The position numbers and the translations under genes are program-made. 64,000 bases of DNA. It comes from Pantoea sp. At-9b (lineage in GTDB: Bacteria; Pseudomonadota; Gammaproteobacteria; Enterobacterales; Enterobacteriaceae). Each line of letters opens with the position of its first letter. Within the stretch, counting starts at the first letter, position 1. The notes under the pieces were generated by a model, which saw nothing but the letters and a program-made list of their open reading frames with translations, made no database searches and was not told the DNA's origin. Positions 8,811 to 17,721 of the stretch are shown one piece after another. The stretch is taken from assembly GCF_000175935.2 (NCBI RefSeq), contig NC_014838.1, positions 1-64,000 of the forward strand, in the 5' to 3' direction.

Positions 8811-9203
8811 ATGACGATCAAACGTTATGGCATTGAAGGCGGCACCGGCACCGGTGGGCAAAAACTACCGTTCGCACGGGCTGTTGAGGCCGATGGCTGG
8901 TTATATATCTCGGGTCAGACACCGATGCGCGAAGGCGAAGTGGTGGAAGGCGGTATCATTGAACAGACTCGCCTGGCGTTTGATAACTGCCTGACCATTA
9001 TGCGTGAGGCGGGTTATAGGGTGGAGGATGTGGTACACGTCACAGCAGTGTTAACCGACGCACGTTACTTCAGTTCATTTAATAAAGTTTTCAGCGAGAT
9101 ATTCTCTGGTAATCCACCAGCACGTATTTGTAGCGTGCAGGATTTAGTGGTCGACTGCAAAGTGGAAGTGGATATGAAATGCTTCCGGGCCGATCGGAAA
9201 TAA
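8811..9203 (+). CDS. RidA-family enamine/imine deaminase
   Basis: A 130-residue YjgF/YER057c/UK114 protein of usual length, with the RidA signature PPARICSVQDL carrying the catalytic arginine (about residue 107). RidA hydrolyses the reactive 2-aminoacrylate-like imines released by PLP dehydratases. That fits its place at the head of an operon ending in a PLP D-serine-dehydratase-like enzyme. The start at 8811 is chosen because AGGAGC precedes it and because the family begins here. Confidence 0.9.
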   Translation: MTIKRYGIEGGTGTGGQKLPFARAVEADGWLYISGQTPMREGEVVEGGIIEQTRLAFDNCLTIMREAGYRVEDVVHVTAVLTDARYFSSFNKVFSEIFSGNPPARICSVQDLVVDCKVEVDMKCFRADRK

Positions 9204-9312
9204 CCTTCACACTCTAAAAATAAACGGTTTTTTATTTATCCGCCCTCACCAGGGCAGTGCGTTAATAACTGATGCTTTTCATGTCGTCTCCATTAAATAA
9301 GCGAGCAAAACA

Positions 9313-10137
9313 ATGAATGCAACTTCGTTAAAAATCATCGCTGGTGCGCTGGTCATGCTGGCCGTTAGCGGTTGTACCCCCACGGAAGAGAAAAAAGACG
9401 CGGGCGCTGCACCACAATCTGCGCTGCAAACCGTATTGCAACGCGGCACGTTGCGCGTGGGTGATTGCCTGAGTTTCGCACCCTTTGGCTTTTACGATAA
9501 AGATGGCAATCCCGATGGTTATGACGTTGATTTAGCGAAAGCGCTGGCGAAAGAGATGGGTGTCAAACTGGAGATGGTCAACACCACCAGCGCCAATCGC
9601 ATCCCTAACCTGCAAACCAATAAAGTGGATGTGGTGTTCTGTAACTTCACACGCAACCTGGAGCGCGCCAAAGAAATCGGCTTCACCAACCCGTATGTGG
9701 TGGCGAGTGAAGCGATGCTGGTACGCAAAGAGAGCGGCATCAAGTCGGCGCATGATATGGCCGGTAAAACCATTGCCACGGTGAAAGGTTCGACCAATGG
9801 TGACGAGGTGCGCAGCATGGGCATCGACGTGAAAATCCAGGAGTACGACTCCTCACAGGCTGCCATTCTGGCGGTGAAACAGGGTCAGGCTGATGCGATG
9901 ATCGAGGATAACAACTTCCTTGCATACCAGGCCAAGCTCGATCCAACGCTCACCGTCACCAATGAAGCCCTGGTGCCACTGGAGTACAACGCCTTTGGCG
10001 TGAAACAGGGTGACCAGGTGTGGCTTAACTACCTGAACGAGTTCCTGTTTGAGATCAACGCTTCCGGTGAGAATGCCACGCTGTATCAAAAATGGTTTGG
10101 TGATAAGCCTCGTTATCCGCTGAACCCGCAATTCTGA
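9313..10137 (+). CDS. Polar amino acid ABC transporter substrate-binding lipoprotein
   Basis: A 274-residue family-3 periplasmic binding protein. The N-terminus has a lipobox (LAVSGC, Cys at about 21), so it is probably lipid-anchored. The core shows the motifs RVGDCLSFAPFGFYDKDGNPDGYDVD and NRIPNLQTNKVDVVFCNFT. These resemble cystine/glutamine/histidine binding proteins. It supplies the importer formed by the next three genes. The ligand is likely a polar or D-amino acid, judged from the operon. Confidence 0.88.
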   Translation: MNATSLKIIAGALVMLAVSGCTPTEEKKDAGAAPQSALQTVLQRGTLRVGDCLSFAPFGFYDKDGNPDGYDVDLAKALAKEMGVKLEMVNTTSANRIPNLQTNKVDVVFCNFTRNLERAKEIGFTNPYVVASEAMLVRKESGIKSAHDMAGKTIATVKGSTNGDEVRSMGIDVKIQEYDSSQAAILAVKQGQADAMIEDNNFLAYQAKLDPTLTVTNEALVPLEYNAFGVKQGDQVWLNYLNEFLFEINASGENATLYQKWFGDKPRYPLNPQF

Positions 10138-10143
10138 TCGCAC

Positions 10144-10170
10144 GCGGCGTAGCAAAACTTGCTACGCCGC
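10144..10170 (+). terminator. Intra-operon hairpin between binding-protein and permease genes
   Basis: GCGGCGTAGCAA (10144-10155) pairs perfectly with TTGCTACGCCGC (10159-10170) over a 3-nt loop. There is no T tract, so it probably protects or attenuates the transcript and leaves the binding protein in excess over the membrane subunits. Confidence 0.65.
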
Positions 10171-10186
10171 AAGAAGGAGTCCATCC

Positions 10187-10924
10187 ATGAGTTATCAATG
10201 GCTAACCCTGTGGAATTATGGCGAGACCTTTTTGGCCGCCGCCTGGCTGACGCTACAGGTCACCCTTCTCGCTTTCGTGCTGGCGGTGACGCTTGGCCTG
10301 CTGGCCGCGCTGGCGAAAGCAGCCGCGCTCGCTCCGCTACGCTGGCTGAGTCACTGCTATGTTGAATTTATCCGCAATACGCCGGTGTTGCTGCAAATCT
10401 TCATCATCTTTTTCGGTCTGCCTTCGCTCGGCATCACCATGAGCGCCTTTACCGCTGGCGTGCTGGCGCTGGGGATTAACGTCGGTGCCTATCTGTCGGA
10501 GACCTTCCGTGCCGGTATTCAGTCGGTGCCCAAAGGCCAGTTGGAAGCCGCGTGGATTTTGGGTATTCCTCGCCGCCAGGTGTTTCTGAGCGTGGTGTTA
10601 CCCCAGGCGGCGCGCGCGGTGTGGCCTGCCATTATCAACAATTTAATACAGCTGTTGCTGGGTACTTCGTTGCTGTCGGCGATTGCGCTGCCGGAACTGA
10701 CTGGCACCGCTACGGTGATCAACGCCCGTACCCTGCTGTATATCCAGACCTTCAGCGTGGTAGCTCTGGTGTATCTGCTGCTGAGTAATCTGTTTTCCTG
10801 GCTCGGCAGCCTGGCGGGACGGCGTATGTTTCATCCGCCGCTGGTAACAACGGTAAAAAAGTCCGCCTGGTGGTGGGCAAAAAAATGGCTGACTAGACCT
10901 ATCAAACCGGAGAATGCGCTATGA
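10187..10924 (+). CDS. Amino acid ABC transporter permease 1
   Basis: A 245-residue HisM/GlnP-family inner-membrane subunit. It has about five to six membrane segments and the conserved EAA loop (QLEAAWILGIPRRQVFLSVVLPQAARAVWPA, about residues 118-148) that contacts the ATPase. The start follows AAGAAGGAGTCCATCC. It overlaps the second permease by four bases (ATGA), so the pair is translationally coupled. Confidence 0.92.
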   Translation: MSYQWLTLWNYGETFLAAAWLTLQVTLLAFVLAVTLGLLAALAKAAALAPLRWLSHCYVEFIRNTPVLLQIFIIFFGLPSLGITMSAFTAGVLALGINVGAYLSETFRAGIQSVPKGQLEAAWILGIPRRQVFLSVVLPQAARAVWPAIINNLIQLLLGTSLLSAIALPELTGTATVINARTLLYIQTFSVVALVYLLLSNLFSWLGSLAGRRMFHPPLVTTVKKSAWWWAKKWLTRPIKPENAL

Positions 10925-11565
10925 GTGATTTGATCATCAGCTCGTTGCCGCTGCTACTGAAGGGGCTGGGTATCACCCTGCTACTCTCCGTTGCCGCGAT
11001 TGCTGGCAGCACCCTGCTCGGCCTGCTCGCTGCCGTTTTGCGCACCAGCCGCCTGCCCGTCGCCCGGCAGATTGCCGTGCTCTACACCGAGCTGTTTCGT
11101 GGCACACCGGTGTTGATCACCCTGATGTTTATCTACTTTGGTGTCGCCTATTTTGGATATGAAATCAATCTGTTTGCCGCCGGTATTCTTGGGCTGAGTA
11201 TCTATCAGGGCGCGTATATCGCCGAGGTGTTTCGTGCCGGGATTGAAGCGGTACCCAAAGGGCAATGGGAGGTGTCGTGGATTCTTGGCCTGTCGAAACG
11301 CCAGACCTTTCTCAGCGTCATCCTGCCACAGACGCGCGGCATCGTGCTGCCACCGCTGGTGGGGCAGTATCTCTCCCTGATTAAGGACACCTCGATCGTC
11401 AGCATGATCGGCATGTCAGAACTGATGCACCAGGGCCAGGCGATTGTCGATCGCATCGGCCAGCCGGTGGTGATTTATGGTCTGGTGGCCGTGCTGTACT
11501 TCGTTGTCTGCTTTCCGCTTTCCCGTTGGGTTCAACATCATCAAACCAGGAGCCAGTTATCATGA
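10921..11565 (+). CDS. Amino acid ABC transporter permease 2
   Basis: The 214-residue partner permease of the same family, with EAA loop [31 protein letters not shown]. The two permeases form the heterodimeric channel of the polar amino acid importer. The stop overlaps the ATPase start by ATGA. Confidence 0.92.
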   Translation: MSDLIISSLPLLLKGLGITLLLSVAAIAGSTLLGLLAAVLRTSRLPVARQIAVLYTELFRGTPVLITLMFIYFGVAYFGYEINLFAAGILGLSIYQGAYIAEVFRAGIEAVPKGQWEVSWILGLSKRQTFLSVILPQTRGIVLPPLVGQYLSLIKDTSIVSMIGMSELMHQGQAIVDRIGQPVVIYGLVAVLYFVVCFPLSRWVQHHQTRSQLS

Positions 11566-12299
11566 GCAATTCCGCCATTACACTGAGCCGTATCACCAAA
11601 TCGTTTGGCAGCACTCAGGTGCTGAAAGAAATCAGCCTTGATGTGTCGCCCGGCGAAGTGCTGGTGCTGATTGGCGCATCCGGTTCCGGCAAAAGCACGG
11701 TGTTACGCATTATGAGCGGGCTGGAAACCGCCGACGGTGGTGAAATCTGGGTTAATAATGTGCCATTGCACGACAACAAACGTAGCCGCGAGATATGTGG
11801 CCATGTTGGTATGGTGTTCCAGCAGTTCAACCTGTTCCCCCACAAAACCGCGCTGGGTAACGTGACGCTGGCGTTGATCAAAGCGCAAAAATTGTCCGAA
11901 GCTGAAGCCAATAAACGTGGCATGGCGGCGCTGACGCGTGTTGGTCTGGCTGAACGTGCCCATTATTATCCGGCACAGCTCTCCGGTGGACAGCAACAGC
12001 GCGTAGCGATTGCGCGCGCGCTGGCAGTGGAACCGAAAATTATGTTCTTTGATGAAGCCACGTCCGCGCTCGATCCCGAGTTGGTCGGGGAAGTGATGGA
12101 GGTAATGCGCAGCCTGGCGCGCGAAGGCATGACGATGGTGGTGGTCACCCACGAGATGGGTTTTGCGCGTAAAACCGCCGATCGTGTGGTGTTTATGGAC
12201 CAGGGTGTGATTGCGGAACAGGGATCGCCGGAACAAATTTTTGTGCATCCGCAGAATCCCCGTACCCAACAATTTTTATCCCGCGTGCTTGAGCATTGA
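11562..12299 (+). CDS. Amino acid ABC transporter ATP-binding protein
   Basis: A 245-residue GlnQ/HisP-type ATPase with Walker [11 protein letters not shown]-loop [12 protein letters not shown], signature [15 protein letters not shown] and Walker [15 protein letters not shown]. The start at 11562 is preferred to the longer frame because CAGGAG precedes it and it overlaps the permease stop. It powers import through the two preceding permeases. Confidence 0.94.
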   Translation: MSNSAITLSRITKSFGSTQVLKEISLDVSPGEVLVLIGASGSGKSTVLRIMSGLETADGGEIWVNNVPLHDNKRSREICGHVGMVFQQFNLFPHKTALGNVTLALIKAQKLSEAEANKRGMAALTRVGLAERAHYYPAQLSGGQQQRVAIARALAVEPKIMFFDEATSALDPELVGEVMEVMRSLAREGMTMVVVTHEMGFARKTADRVVFMDQGVIAEQGSPEQIFVHPQNPRTQQFLSRVLEH

Positions 12300-12310
12300 T
12301 CGGAGGCACT

Positions 12311-13582
12311 ATGTCGATTCATTTTCCGCTGGTGGCGGACGGTCTGCTGGATGCGCAACAACCCGCGCCACGCTTTAAATCTGTGGCAGGTTATGGCGAT
12401 ACAACGCTACCGGCTGGCACCCCGGTACTTGCCAGCGATCAGGTGTTTTCCCCGCTGATGCTGATGAAGCAATCGGCGCTGGAGAATAATCTGCGTCAGT
12501 TGGCGGACTTTTGCCGTGAACAGGGGGTGATGCTGGCGGCACACGGTAAGACTTCCATGTCTCCGGCGATTCTGCGCCGCGCTATCACTGAAGGCGGAGC
12601 CTGGGGATTAAGCGCCGCAACGCCTGCGCAGGTTCGCGCGTTGCGTCAGTTCGGCATTCGTAACGTCTTTCTCGCCAATCAACTGGTCGATCCCGCAGGC
12701 ATCCGCTGGATTGGCGAGTGGCAACGGCAGCATCCCGATCACGGCTTTGTTTGTTATGTCGACTCATTGCAGGGTGTCCGTTTGCTGGAGCAACACCTGG
12801 GTGACAGCCGCATCGCCGTGCTGCTGGAGATGTCGATCAGTGGCGGACGCACCGGTTGCCGCTCACCCTCTGACGCGCTGGAGATTGCCACCGCGATTGC
12901 AGCTTGTCCTGCCCTGCAACTGGTCGGTGTGGCCGGCTATGAAGGCGCGCTGGGAGCGGGGCGTGATAGCGCGGGTATCGCTAAAGTGCACGATTATTGT
13001 CAAATGCTGATCGCCACCGCTGCGCTGCTGGCCGGGAAGCAGCTTTTTAGCAGTGACAACATCATTCTCAGCGCCGGTGGCGGTGCGTGGTTTGACGTGG
13101 TCAGCGCCTGTTTTACCGCAGCCCGACTGCCGCTGCCCGTCACACCGCTGATTCGCTCGGGTGCCTATATGGCACACGATAACGGATTGTATGCCCGCAT
13201 CACGCCGTTCGCCCAGCCCGGGGCGAACCATCATTTTGAAGCCGCGCTGGAGATCTGGGGACGCGTGTTATCACGCCCAGAACCCGGCCTGGCGTTTGTT
13301 GATTTCGGTCGCCGCGATGTGCCCTTTGACCAGGATCTGCCGAATCCTCTGTGGGTGCGTAATGTTGATGGCAGTGCGCCCCGCACGGCCCACGGCATGC
13401 GTATCAGCGAAGTAAATGATCAACATGCGTATTTGTTGTTGCCGGAAGATGATGCGCTGAAGCCCGGTGACTGGATAGGTTGTGGCATTTCACACCCCTG
13501 CACCGCCTTTGATAAATGGCGTTATCTGCCGCTGGTGGATGATGATTATTGCGTCACAGATTCACTGGAAACAGCATTCTGA
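12311..13582 (+). CDS. D-serine dehydratase-like / D-amino acid PLP enzyme (alanine racemase fold)
   Basis: A 423-residue fold-type III PLP enzyme. The N-terminal alanine-racemase-like barrel has the likely PLP lysine in AAHGKTSMSP. The C-terminal metal-binding domain has EVNDQHAYL and GISHPCTAFDKW, where His and Cys would bind zinc as in eukaryotic D-serine dehydratase and D-threo-3-hydroxyaspartate dehydratase. The start follows GGAGG. Together with RidA and an amino acid importer, the context implies uptake and deamination of a D- or beta-hydroxy amino acid. A D-threonine-aldolase-type activity is an alternative. Confidence 0.85.
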   Translation: MSIHFPLVADGLLDAQQPAPRFKSVAGYGDTTLPAGTPVLASDQVFSPLMLMKQSALENNLRQLADFCREQGVMLAAHGKTSMSPAILRRAITEGGAWGLSAATPAQVRALRQFGIRNVFLANQLVDPAGIRWIGEWQRQHPDHGFVCYVDSLQGVRLLEQHLGDSRIAVLLEMSISGGRTGCRSPSDALEIATAIAACPALQLVGVAGYEGALGAGRDSAGIAKVHDYCQMLIATAALLAGKQLFSSDNIILSAGGGAWFDVVSACFTAARLPLPVTPLIRSGAYMAHDNGLYARITPFAQPGANHHFEAALEIWGRVLSRPEPGLAFVDFGRRDVPFDQDLPNPLWVRNVDGSAPRTAHGMRISEVNDQHAYLLLPEDDALKPGDWIGCGISHPCTAFDKWRYLPLVDDDYCVTDSLETAF

Positions 13583-13585
13583 TGC

Positions 13586-13612
13586 GTAGCGGCGCGGGTT
13601 ACGTGCCGCTAC
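13586..13612. repeat. REP-like palindrome
   Basis: GTAGCGGCGCG (13586-13596) faces ACGTGCCGCTAC (13601-13612). It is a variant of the dispersed GTAGCGGCGCGAT element and lies between the convergent PLP-enzyme and SDR genes, where it may also terminate transcription. Confidence 0.6.
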
Positions 13613-13625
13613 GAACTGAATAGCA

Positions 13626-14459
13626 TCACCCCGGCGTTTGCAGCTTCCCAGCACGCATCGCCGCAATCACGCCGCCATCCATCAACAGATCACTCCCGGT
13701 GACGAACCCGGCATCCGGTCCCAGCAGGAAAGCAGCAGCGATGGCAATTTCCTCCGGTGGTGCCATGCGTTTTACCGGAGAGGCATTAATCATCGCGCGA
13801 TAAATGTCACCAATTGCAGAGTTGAGTTCATGTTGCGCCAGCGGTGTCACCACCACCCCAGGGCTGATGGAGTTCACGCGTGCGCCTTTCTCCCCCCAAC
13901 TGATAGCAGACGCCTGCACACGCAAATGGTTGGCGCGTTTTGCCATCATATAAGCCACCAACGTATTCGGGATGGCATCTGGTTGCAGGAAGGGTAGATC
14001 CAGCAACGCCTCGACAGGTGTAAAAGCTAATGCATGCTCCTGTTCTGCTGCCAGCGCAGGCATCATATGCCCTGCCATACTGGAAATAATCAACCCGGCC
14101 CCACCAGGGGCGATCACCGTTTCAAACACCTCAAACACCAGCGCAGCACCATAGAGATCCACCTCCAGCACTTTATCTACCGGGGCCATATTGGGCGACA
14201 GACCTGCGGTATTAATAACCTGCATAACACTGCCGAGTGAGGACGCGCGGGCCGCCAGCTTTTCAACCGACTCACGCGACGTCACATCAACATTCTGGGT
14301 TTCAACGCTGTAACCCGCCGCACTAAGTTGTTCTGCCGCCTGTTGCAGAGTCTGCGTATTGAAGTCGGCCAGCAGTAATGTTTTGCCAAATCCCTGGCGG
14401 CGAGCAATCGCCTGACCAATGCCACCAGCACCAATAATTACCACGATATCTTTTGTCAT
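13626..14459 (-). CDS. Short-chain dehydrogenase/reductase
   Basis: A 277-residue classical SDR. It has an N-terminal Rossmann motif (VVIIGAGGIGQAIA, a variant of TGxxxGxG), a catalytic serine in LIISSMAG and YMMAK as the YxxxK pair. A GxxVNSISPG-like segment (ARVNSISPGVV) follows. The start at 14459 is supported by GTGAGG. It is divergent from a LysR regulator that probably controls it. The substrate is unknown. Confidence 0.88.
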   Translation of the reverse strand: MTKDIVVIIGAGGIGQAIARRQGFGKTLLLADFNTQTLQQAAEQLSAAGYSVETQNVDVTSRESVEKLAARASSLGSVMQVINTAGLSPNMAPVDKVLEVDLYGAALVFEVFETVIAPGGAGLIISSMAGHMMPALAAEQEHALAFTPVEALLDLPFLQPDAIPNTLVAYMMAKRANHLRVQASAISWGEKGARVNSISPGVVVTPLAQHELNSAIGDIYRAMINASPVKRMAPPEEIAIAAAFLLGPDAGFVTGSDLLMDGGVIAAMRAGKLQTPG

Positions 14460-14590
14460 TTTGACCTCACCATCATTTGCATTGGGTGATTGCCCGACCA
14501 GCGGTTCAATCAATGAGCGAAAGTGTATACGTGGCAGATTCAGGTGATAAGATGCTTAATAGTTAATGAACTTATATCTGAGATTTATCA

Positions 14591-15514
14591 ATGCTGCGAG
14601 ATGAGCTGGGTGATCTGGCCGCTTTTTTGGTGGTGGCTGAGGAAAAAAGTTTCACGCGCGCTGCCGCCAGGCTCTCCACCTCACAGCCTGCGTTGAGCCA
14701 GACGGTACGCCGTCTGGAAGAAAGGCTGGGGGTACGTCTGTTGATCCGTAACACCCGAAATGTGGCTGTTACCGAAGCCGGTGAACAACTGGTGAATACC
14801 CTGCGCCCGGCGTTAAGCGATATCGACCATCGCTTGCAGGCGCTGAGTCAATTTCGAGATAAACCCGCTGGCACGGTACGGATCACCGCGGGCCAACATG
14901 CCGCAGATACCCTTATCTGGCCCGCTATCCGTGAGGTGCTGCATACTTACCCCGATATTAACATCGAGTTATCGCTGGATTCCGCGTTAACGGATATCGT
15001 CAGTGAACGCTTTGATGCCGGTATTCGCCTGGGTGAACGGGTGGAGCTGGATATGATCGCCGCACGCATCGGCCCTGACTTGCGTATGGCGGTCGTGGGC
15101 ACACCCGACTATTTCGCCAAACACCCCATCCCCAAGTCGCCCCACGAATTACCACATCACACCTGCATCAATATCCGCCTGCCCAGTTCTGGCGGCATTT
15201 ATGCCTGGGAATTTAGTCAGGGGGAACGCGAACTTAACGTTCGCGTTGATGGGCAATTTATTGTTAACAACATCGTCGCGGCACTGAAAGCGGCGGAAGC
15301 TGGGGTGGGCCTGGCTATGGTGATGGAAGATATGGTGGAGGCCCAACTTGAGGAGGGCAAGCTGGTGCGGGTACTGGCTGAGTGGTGCGCCCCCTTTGCC
15401 GGATATCATATTTATTACCCCAGCCGCCGCCTGCTTTCTCCAGCATTTCAGGTGTTACTACAAACGTTACGCCGCAGGAGTACGGTGGTGGAGAAGCCAC
15501 GCAGGCAGCCATGA
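14591..15514 (+). CDS. LysR-family transcriptional regulator
   Basis: A 307-residue LysR protein with an N-terminal winged helix (FTRAAARLSTSQPALSQTVRRLEERLG, about residues 20-46) and the LysR substrate-binding domain. It is divergent from the SDR gene, with a 131-bp gap that should contain its binding sites. It ends seven bases before the convergent T6SS-cassette membrane gene. Confidence 0.92.
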   Translation: MLRDELGDLAAFLVVAEEKSFTRAAARLSTSQPALSQTVRRLEERLGVRLLIRNTRNVAVTEAGEQLVNTLRPALSDIDHRLQALSQFRDKPAGTVRITAGQHAADTLIWPAIREVLHTYPDINIELSLDSALTDIVSERFDAGIRLGERVELDMIAARIGPDLRMAVVGTPDYFAKHPIPKSPHELPHHTCINIRLPSSGGIYAWEFSQGERELNVRVDGQFIVNNIVAALKAAEAGVGLAMVMEDMVEAQLEEGKLVRVLAEWCAPFAGYHIYYPSRRLLSPAFQVLLQTLRRRSTVVEKPRRQP

Positions 15515-15521
15515 CCCGAGA

Positions 15522-16913
15522 TTAATGCTGGTAATAATTAACAATTAATTCCCGGTGACGGCGAGCGATATAAACACCACAGGTAATAACGCCCATGGCA
15601 AGTAAAATCATGCCACCCATACCCGCTAAAAAGTAAAAGATAACGGCATCTTTCTGCCCCTGAAATGCAGAGGCAATCAGCAATGTGATTTCACTACCTG
15701 CAAGAAAAATTAAAATAATGACCTTCAGCATCCCATTGATAATGGGCAATAGATGATCTTCATCATCGTGGCGTTGCGTAACAGCCCCCCCACACATCAT
15801 CGCCAGATTGATCTGCGGCTCTCCCCCGCTTTGTGTGGCGAGCAACTGTCCACGTAGTCCATGGCGGATGGCTCTGGCAGCCCATTCCACCATCAGCCAT
15901 TGATAGCCTGGCGTCCAGGTTTCAGCGAGCGACAAGCTGTGCCAATGACTGGCTTGTTGGTCCGTTAATGTTTCACTGCAGGCATCCACCAACAGATGCA
16001 AACCTTCTCCCTGCATATTTCCGGTCCAAACATGGCGTAAATTCCCCGGTGCCACCTGTTTCGCTGCGAATAAAATGTTCAGATATTGTTCAAGCTGATG
16101 TGGCTTACAATCCAGACCGCGAAAACACCAGACCGGCATATGGCTGTCTGCTAGTACGCGGTCATGGGTAAAAAGCAGTGCAGTGGCATATTCACAAAAT
16201 GTCTCGTCATTATTAGCATGCAATTCCATGATAATCAGTAAGCGGCAACCGTTAAAATACGTCATGATCCATTCTTCCAGCATTGACCGCTGGGGTAATT
16301 CTGTCAGCAGATGGACAGTTGGCGCGCGTAGAAACTTTTTTAATATAGTGCTGGCATCTTGCTGAATGTTTTCATCCGCGTTGCGGATGTATAGCCATAC
16401 CTCTGGCTGGTTAAGCGCAGCCATCGCGATCTGCTCCAGCAGCCGGGTTAACACCTGTTGCGTGCGAGTGAAACCCGTATCTTCATCGATGCCAATATTG
16501 AGCTTGCGGGGAAAGTCTTTCACGGGCGGCATTTCACCGTCTAATCTCACCATTTTTAATGCGGCATCTTCTACCGGAAAAAGTGAAGTATGTTCAGCCA
16601 ATCTGATCGTCTTTGATGCGTGGTGCATCCACCAGTTACGGTTCTCTATATAGCTTTTACGCATCATATTGCCCCAGAACCGATTGATATTATGGATAAG
16701 CAAGATAATGGTGCAAATCAGTCCACCAGCCACGATGGGGATGACCAGCAACCACCAAATCTTCTCCGCCAAAGGCATCGTGAGATCCATAAAAGTAAGA
16801 TTGAAAACCGCAAAAAAGAATCCGACTGAAACAGAGACGACAACAATCAGCAGGGGCGAAAAACACAGATCATGTGCCCAATTCGGCTCAGGGAGGGGTT
16901 TCCAGAAATTCAT
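15522..16913 (-). CDS. Unrecognised four-TM membrane protein of the T6SS cargo cassette
   Basis: A 463-residue protein that I cannot assign to a named family. Two hydrophobic segments lie near the N-terminus (about residues 20-70) and two near the C-terminus (about 385-450), flanking a roughly 300-residue soluble domain rich in Trp, His and Cys. It begins three bases after the PAAR stop codon in the same direction, so it is the last gene of the vgrG-tle3-immunity-PAAR unit. Possible roles are a cargo adaptor, a second immunity factor or an inner-membrane effector. None is shown by the sequence. Confidence 0.7.
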   Translation of the reverse strand: MNFWKPLPEPNWAHDLCFSPLLIVVVSVSVGFFFAVFNLTFMDLTMPLAEKIWWLLVIPIVAGGLICTIILLIHNINRFWGNMMRKSYIENRNWWMHHASKTIRLAEHTSLFPVEDAALKMVRLDGEMPPVKDFPRKLNIGIDEDTGFTRTQQVLTRLLEQIAMAALNQPEVWLYIRNADENIQQDASTILKKFLRAPTVHLLTELPQRSMLEEWIMTYFNGCRLLIIMELHANNDETFCEYATALLFTHDRVLADSHMPVWCFRGLDCKPHQLEQYLNILFAAKQVAPGNLRHVWTGNMQGEGLHLLVDACSETLTDQQASHWHSLSLAETWTPGYQWLMVEWAARAIRHGLRGQLLATQSGGEPQINLAMMCGGAVTQRHDDEDHLLPIINGMLKVIILIFLAGSEITLLIASAFQGQKDAVIFYFLAGMGGMILLAMGVITCGVYIARRHRELIVNYYQH

Positions 16914-16916
16914 GGC

Positions 16917-17174
16917 TTAACGGGCTCCCGCGACAGGTAATGAAGAGATAAACGAACAGCCGCATTTAGCCTGGTATTCCTCAGTGACCACATTCCGCCC
17001 ATGCATTGTCCAGGTTGGATGGCCTTCATCAGCTTTCGTTTTACCGTGAAGGTTACAGCGCGCACTGTCGCCCAATAGCATCACGGGTTTGCCATCAAAC
17101 ATTTCACCCGTGGCCTCAGTAACCTGACCACCGTGCGATAATTTGTCGCCGAGACGGATAACGCCTTTTATCAT
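16917..17174 (-). CDS. PAAR-domain spike-tip protein
   Basis: An 85-residue PAAR protein (IRLGDKLSHGGQVTEATG at residues 5-22; conserved His and Cys residues that bind zinc at the tip). It caps the VgrG trimer of the type VI secretion spike. It is a bare PAAR without an attached toxin domain. It follows the immunity genes and precedes the unknown membrane gene. Confidence 0.9.
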   Translation of the reverse strand: MIKGVIRLGDKLSHGGQVTEATGEMFDGKPVMLLGDSARCNLHGKTKADEGHPTWTMHGRNVVTEEYQAKCGCSFISSLPVAGAR

Positions 17175-17228
17175 TTTCTTAATCCTTTAATGTCTATTGT
17201 TTTGTGTTTACCGGATAAATAATCAGAG

Positions 17229-17600
17229 TCAGGCATTCAGGTCGCATTTCATATGCGTCCAGCCTTGATAATTTTTGACCTCGGGGATACGGTTGGGCAG
17301 GTTCTGGAAGTTGGCGTAATACTGGTCTGTCAGACGATGTGAAATACGCGGGTCGATATAGTCCCGGCCCCACAATGATGTATCCTCGCCTTCAGCAGGT
17401 TTTATTGTGTTGATATGGTGGGGGATTTTTCTTCCTCTGAACTCCACAACATAATCCACACCCGTTCCGCCAGGTTGCAGACGCGGATCGTCAAAGGGCA
17501 ACGAAGACATATAGAAGATACGCCCCTGGCATCCGCTCAGCATGAACAAAGCAATAATCAGCACCATAGATGTAATTCCGTTTACATATTTCAGCATCAT
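17229..17600 (-). CDS. Shortened paralogue of the Tli3-like immunity lipoprotein
   Basis: A 123-residue lipoprotein (lipobox LSGC) that aligns closely with the start and end of the neighbouring 248-residue lipoprotein but lacks about 120 residues in the middle. The lipobox joins directly to the GRI(F)YMSSLPFDDPRLQPGG segment. The frame is intact and the signal peptide is kept, so it is an in-frame internal deletion of a tandem duplicate, not simple decay. It may bind a variant effector, or be a remnant. Confidence 0.75.
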   Translation of the reverse strand: MMLKYVNGITSMVLIIALFMLSGCQGRIFYMSSLPFDDPRLQPGGTGVDYVVEFRGRKIPHHINTIKPAEGEDTSLWGRDYIDPRISHRLTDQYYANFQNLPNRIPEVKNYQGWTHMKCDLNA

Positions 17601-17640
17601 TAAAACACCATTTTGTGACCGTATATGGAATATCTAAATA

Positions 17641-17706
17641 GTAGCGGCGCGATTTATCGCGCTATTTTTTATGCGCCCAACACCGCGCGATAAATCGCGC
17701 CGCTAC
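17641..17706. repeat. Inverted pair of REP-like elements
   Basis: GTAGCGGCGCGATTTATCGC begins at 17641. Its reverse complement ends at 17706, with a spacer of 22 bp. The same pair occurs in opposite order at 58560-58617. It sits between the full and shortened immunity genes. Confidence 0.8.
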
Positions 17707-17721
17707 CGTTCTAAGCCGTAA

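Noticed and set aside
13560..13575. ATTCACTGGAAACAGC resembling an iteron at the end of the PLP-enzyme gene
   Set aside because: Two mismatches in 16 bases and the opposite strand from the other outliers; compatible with chance.
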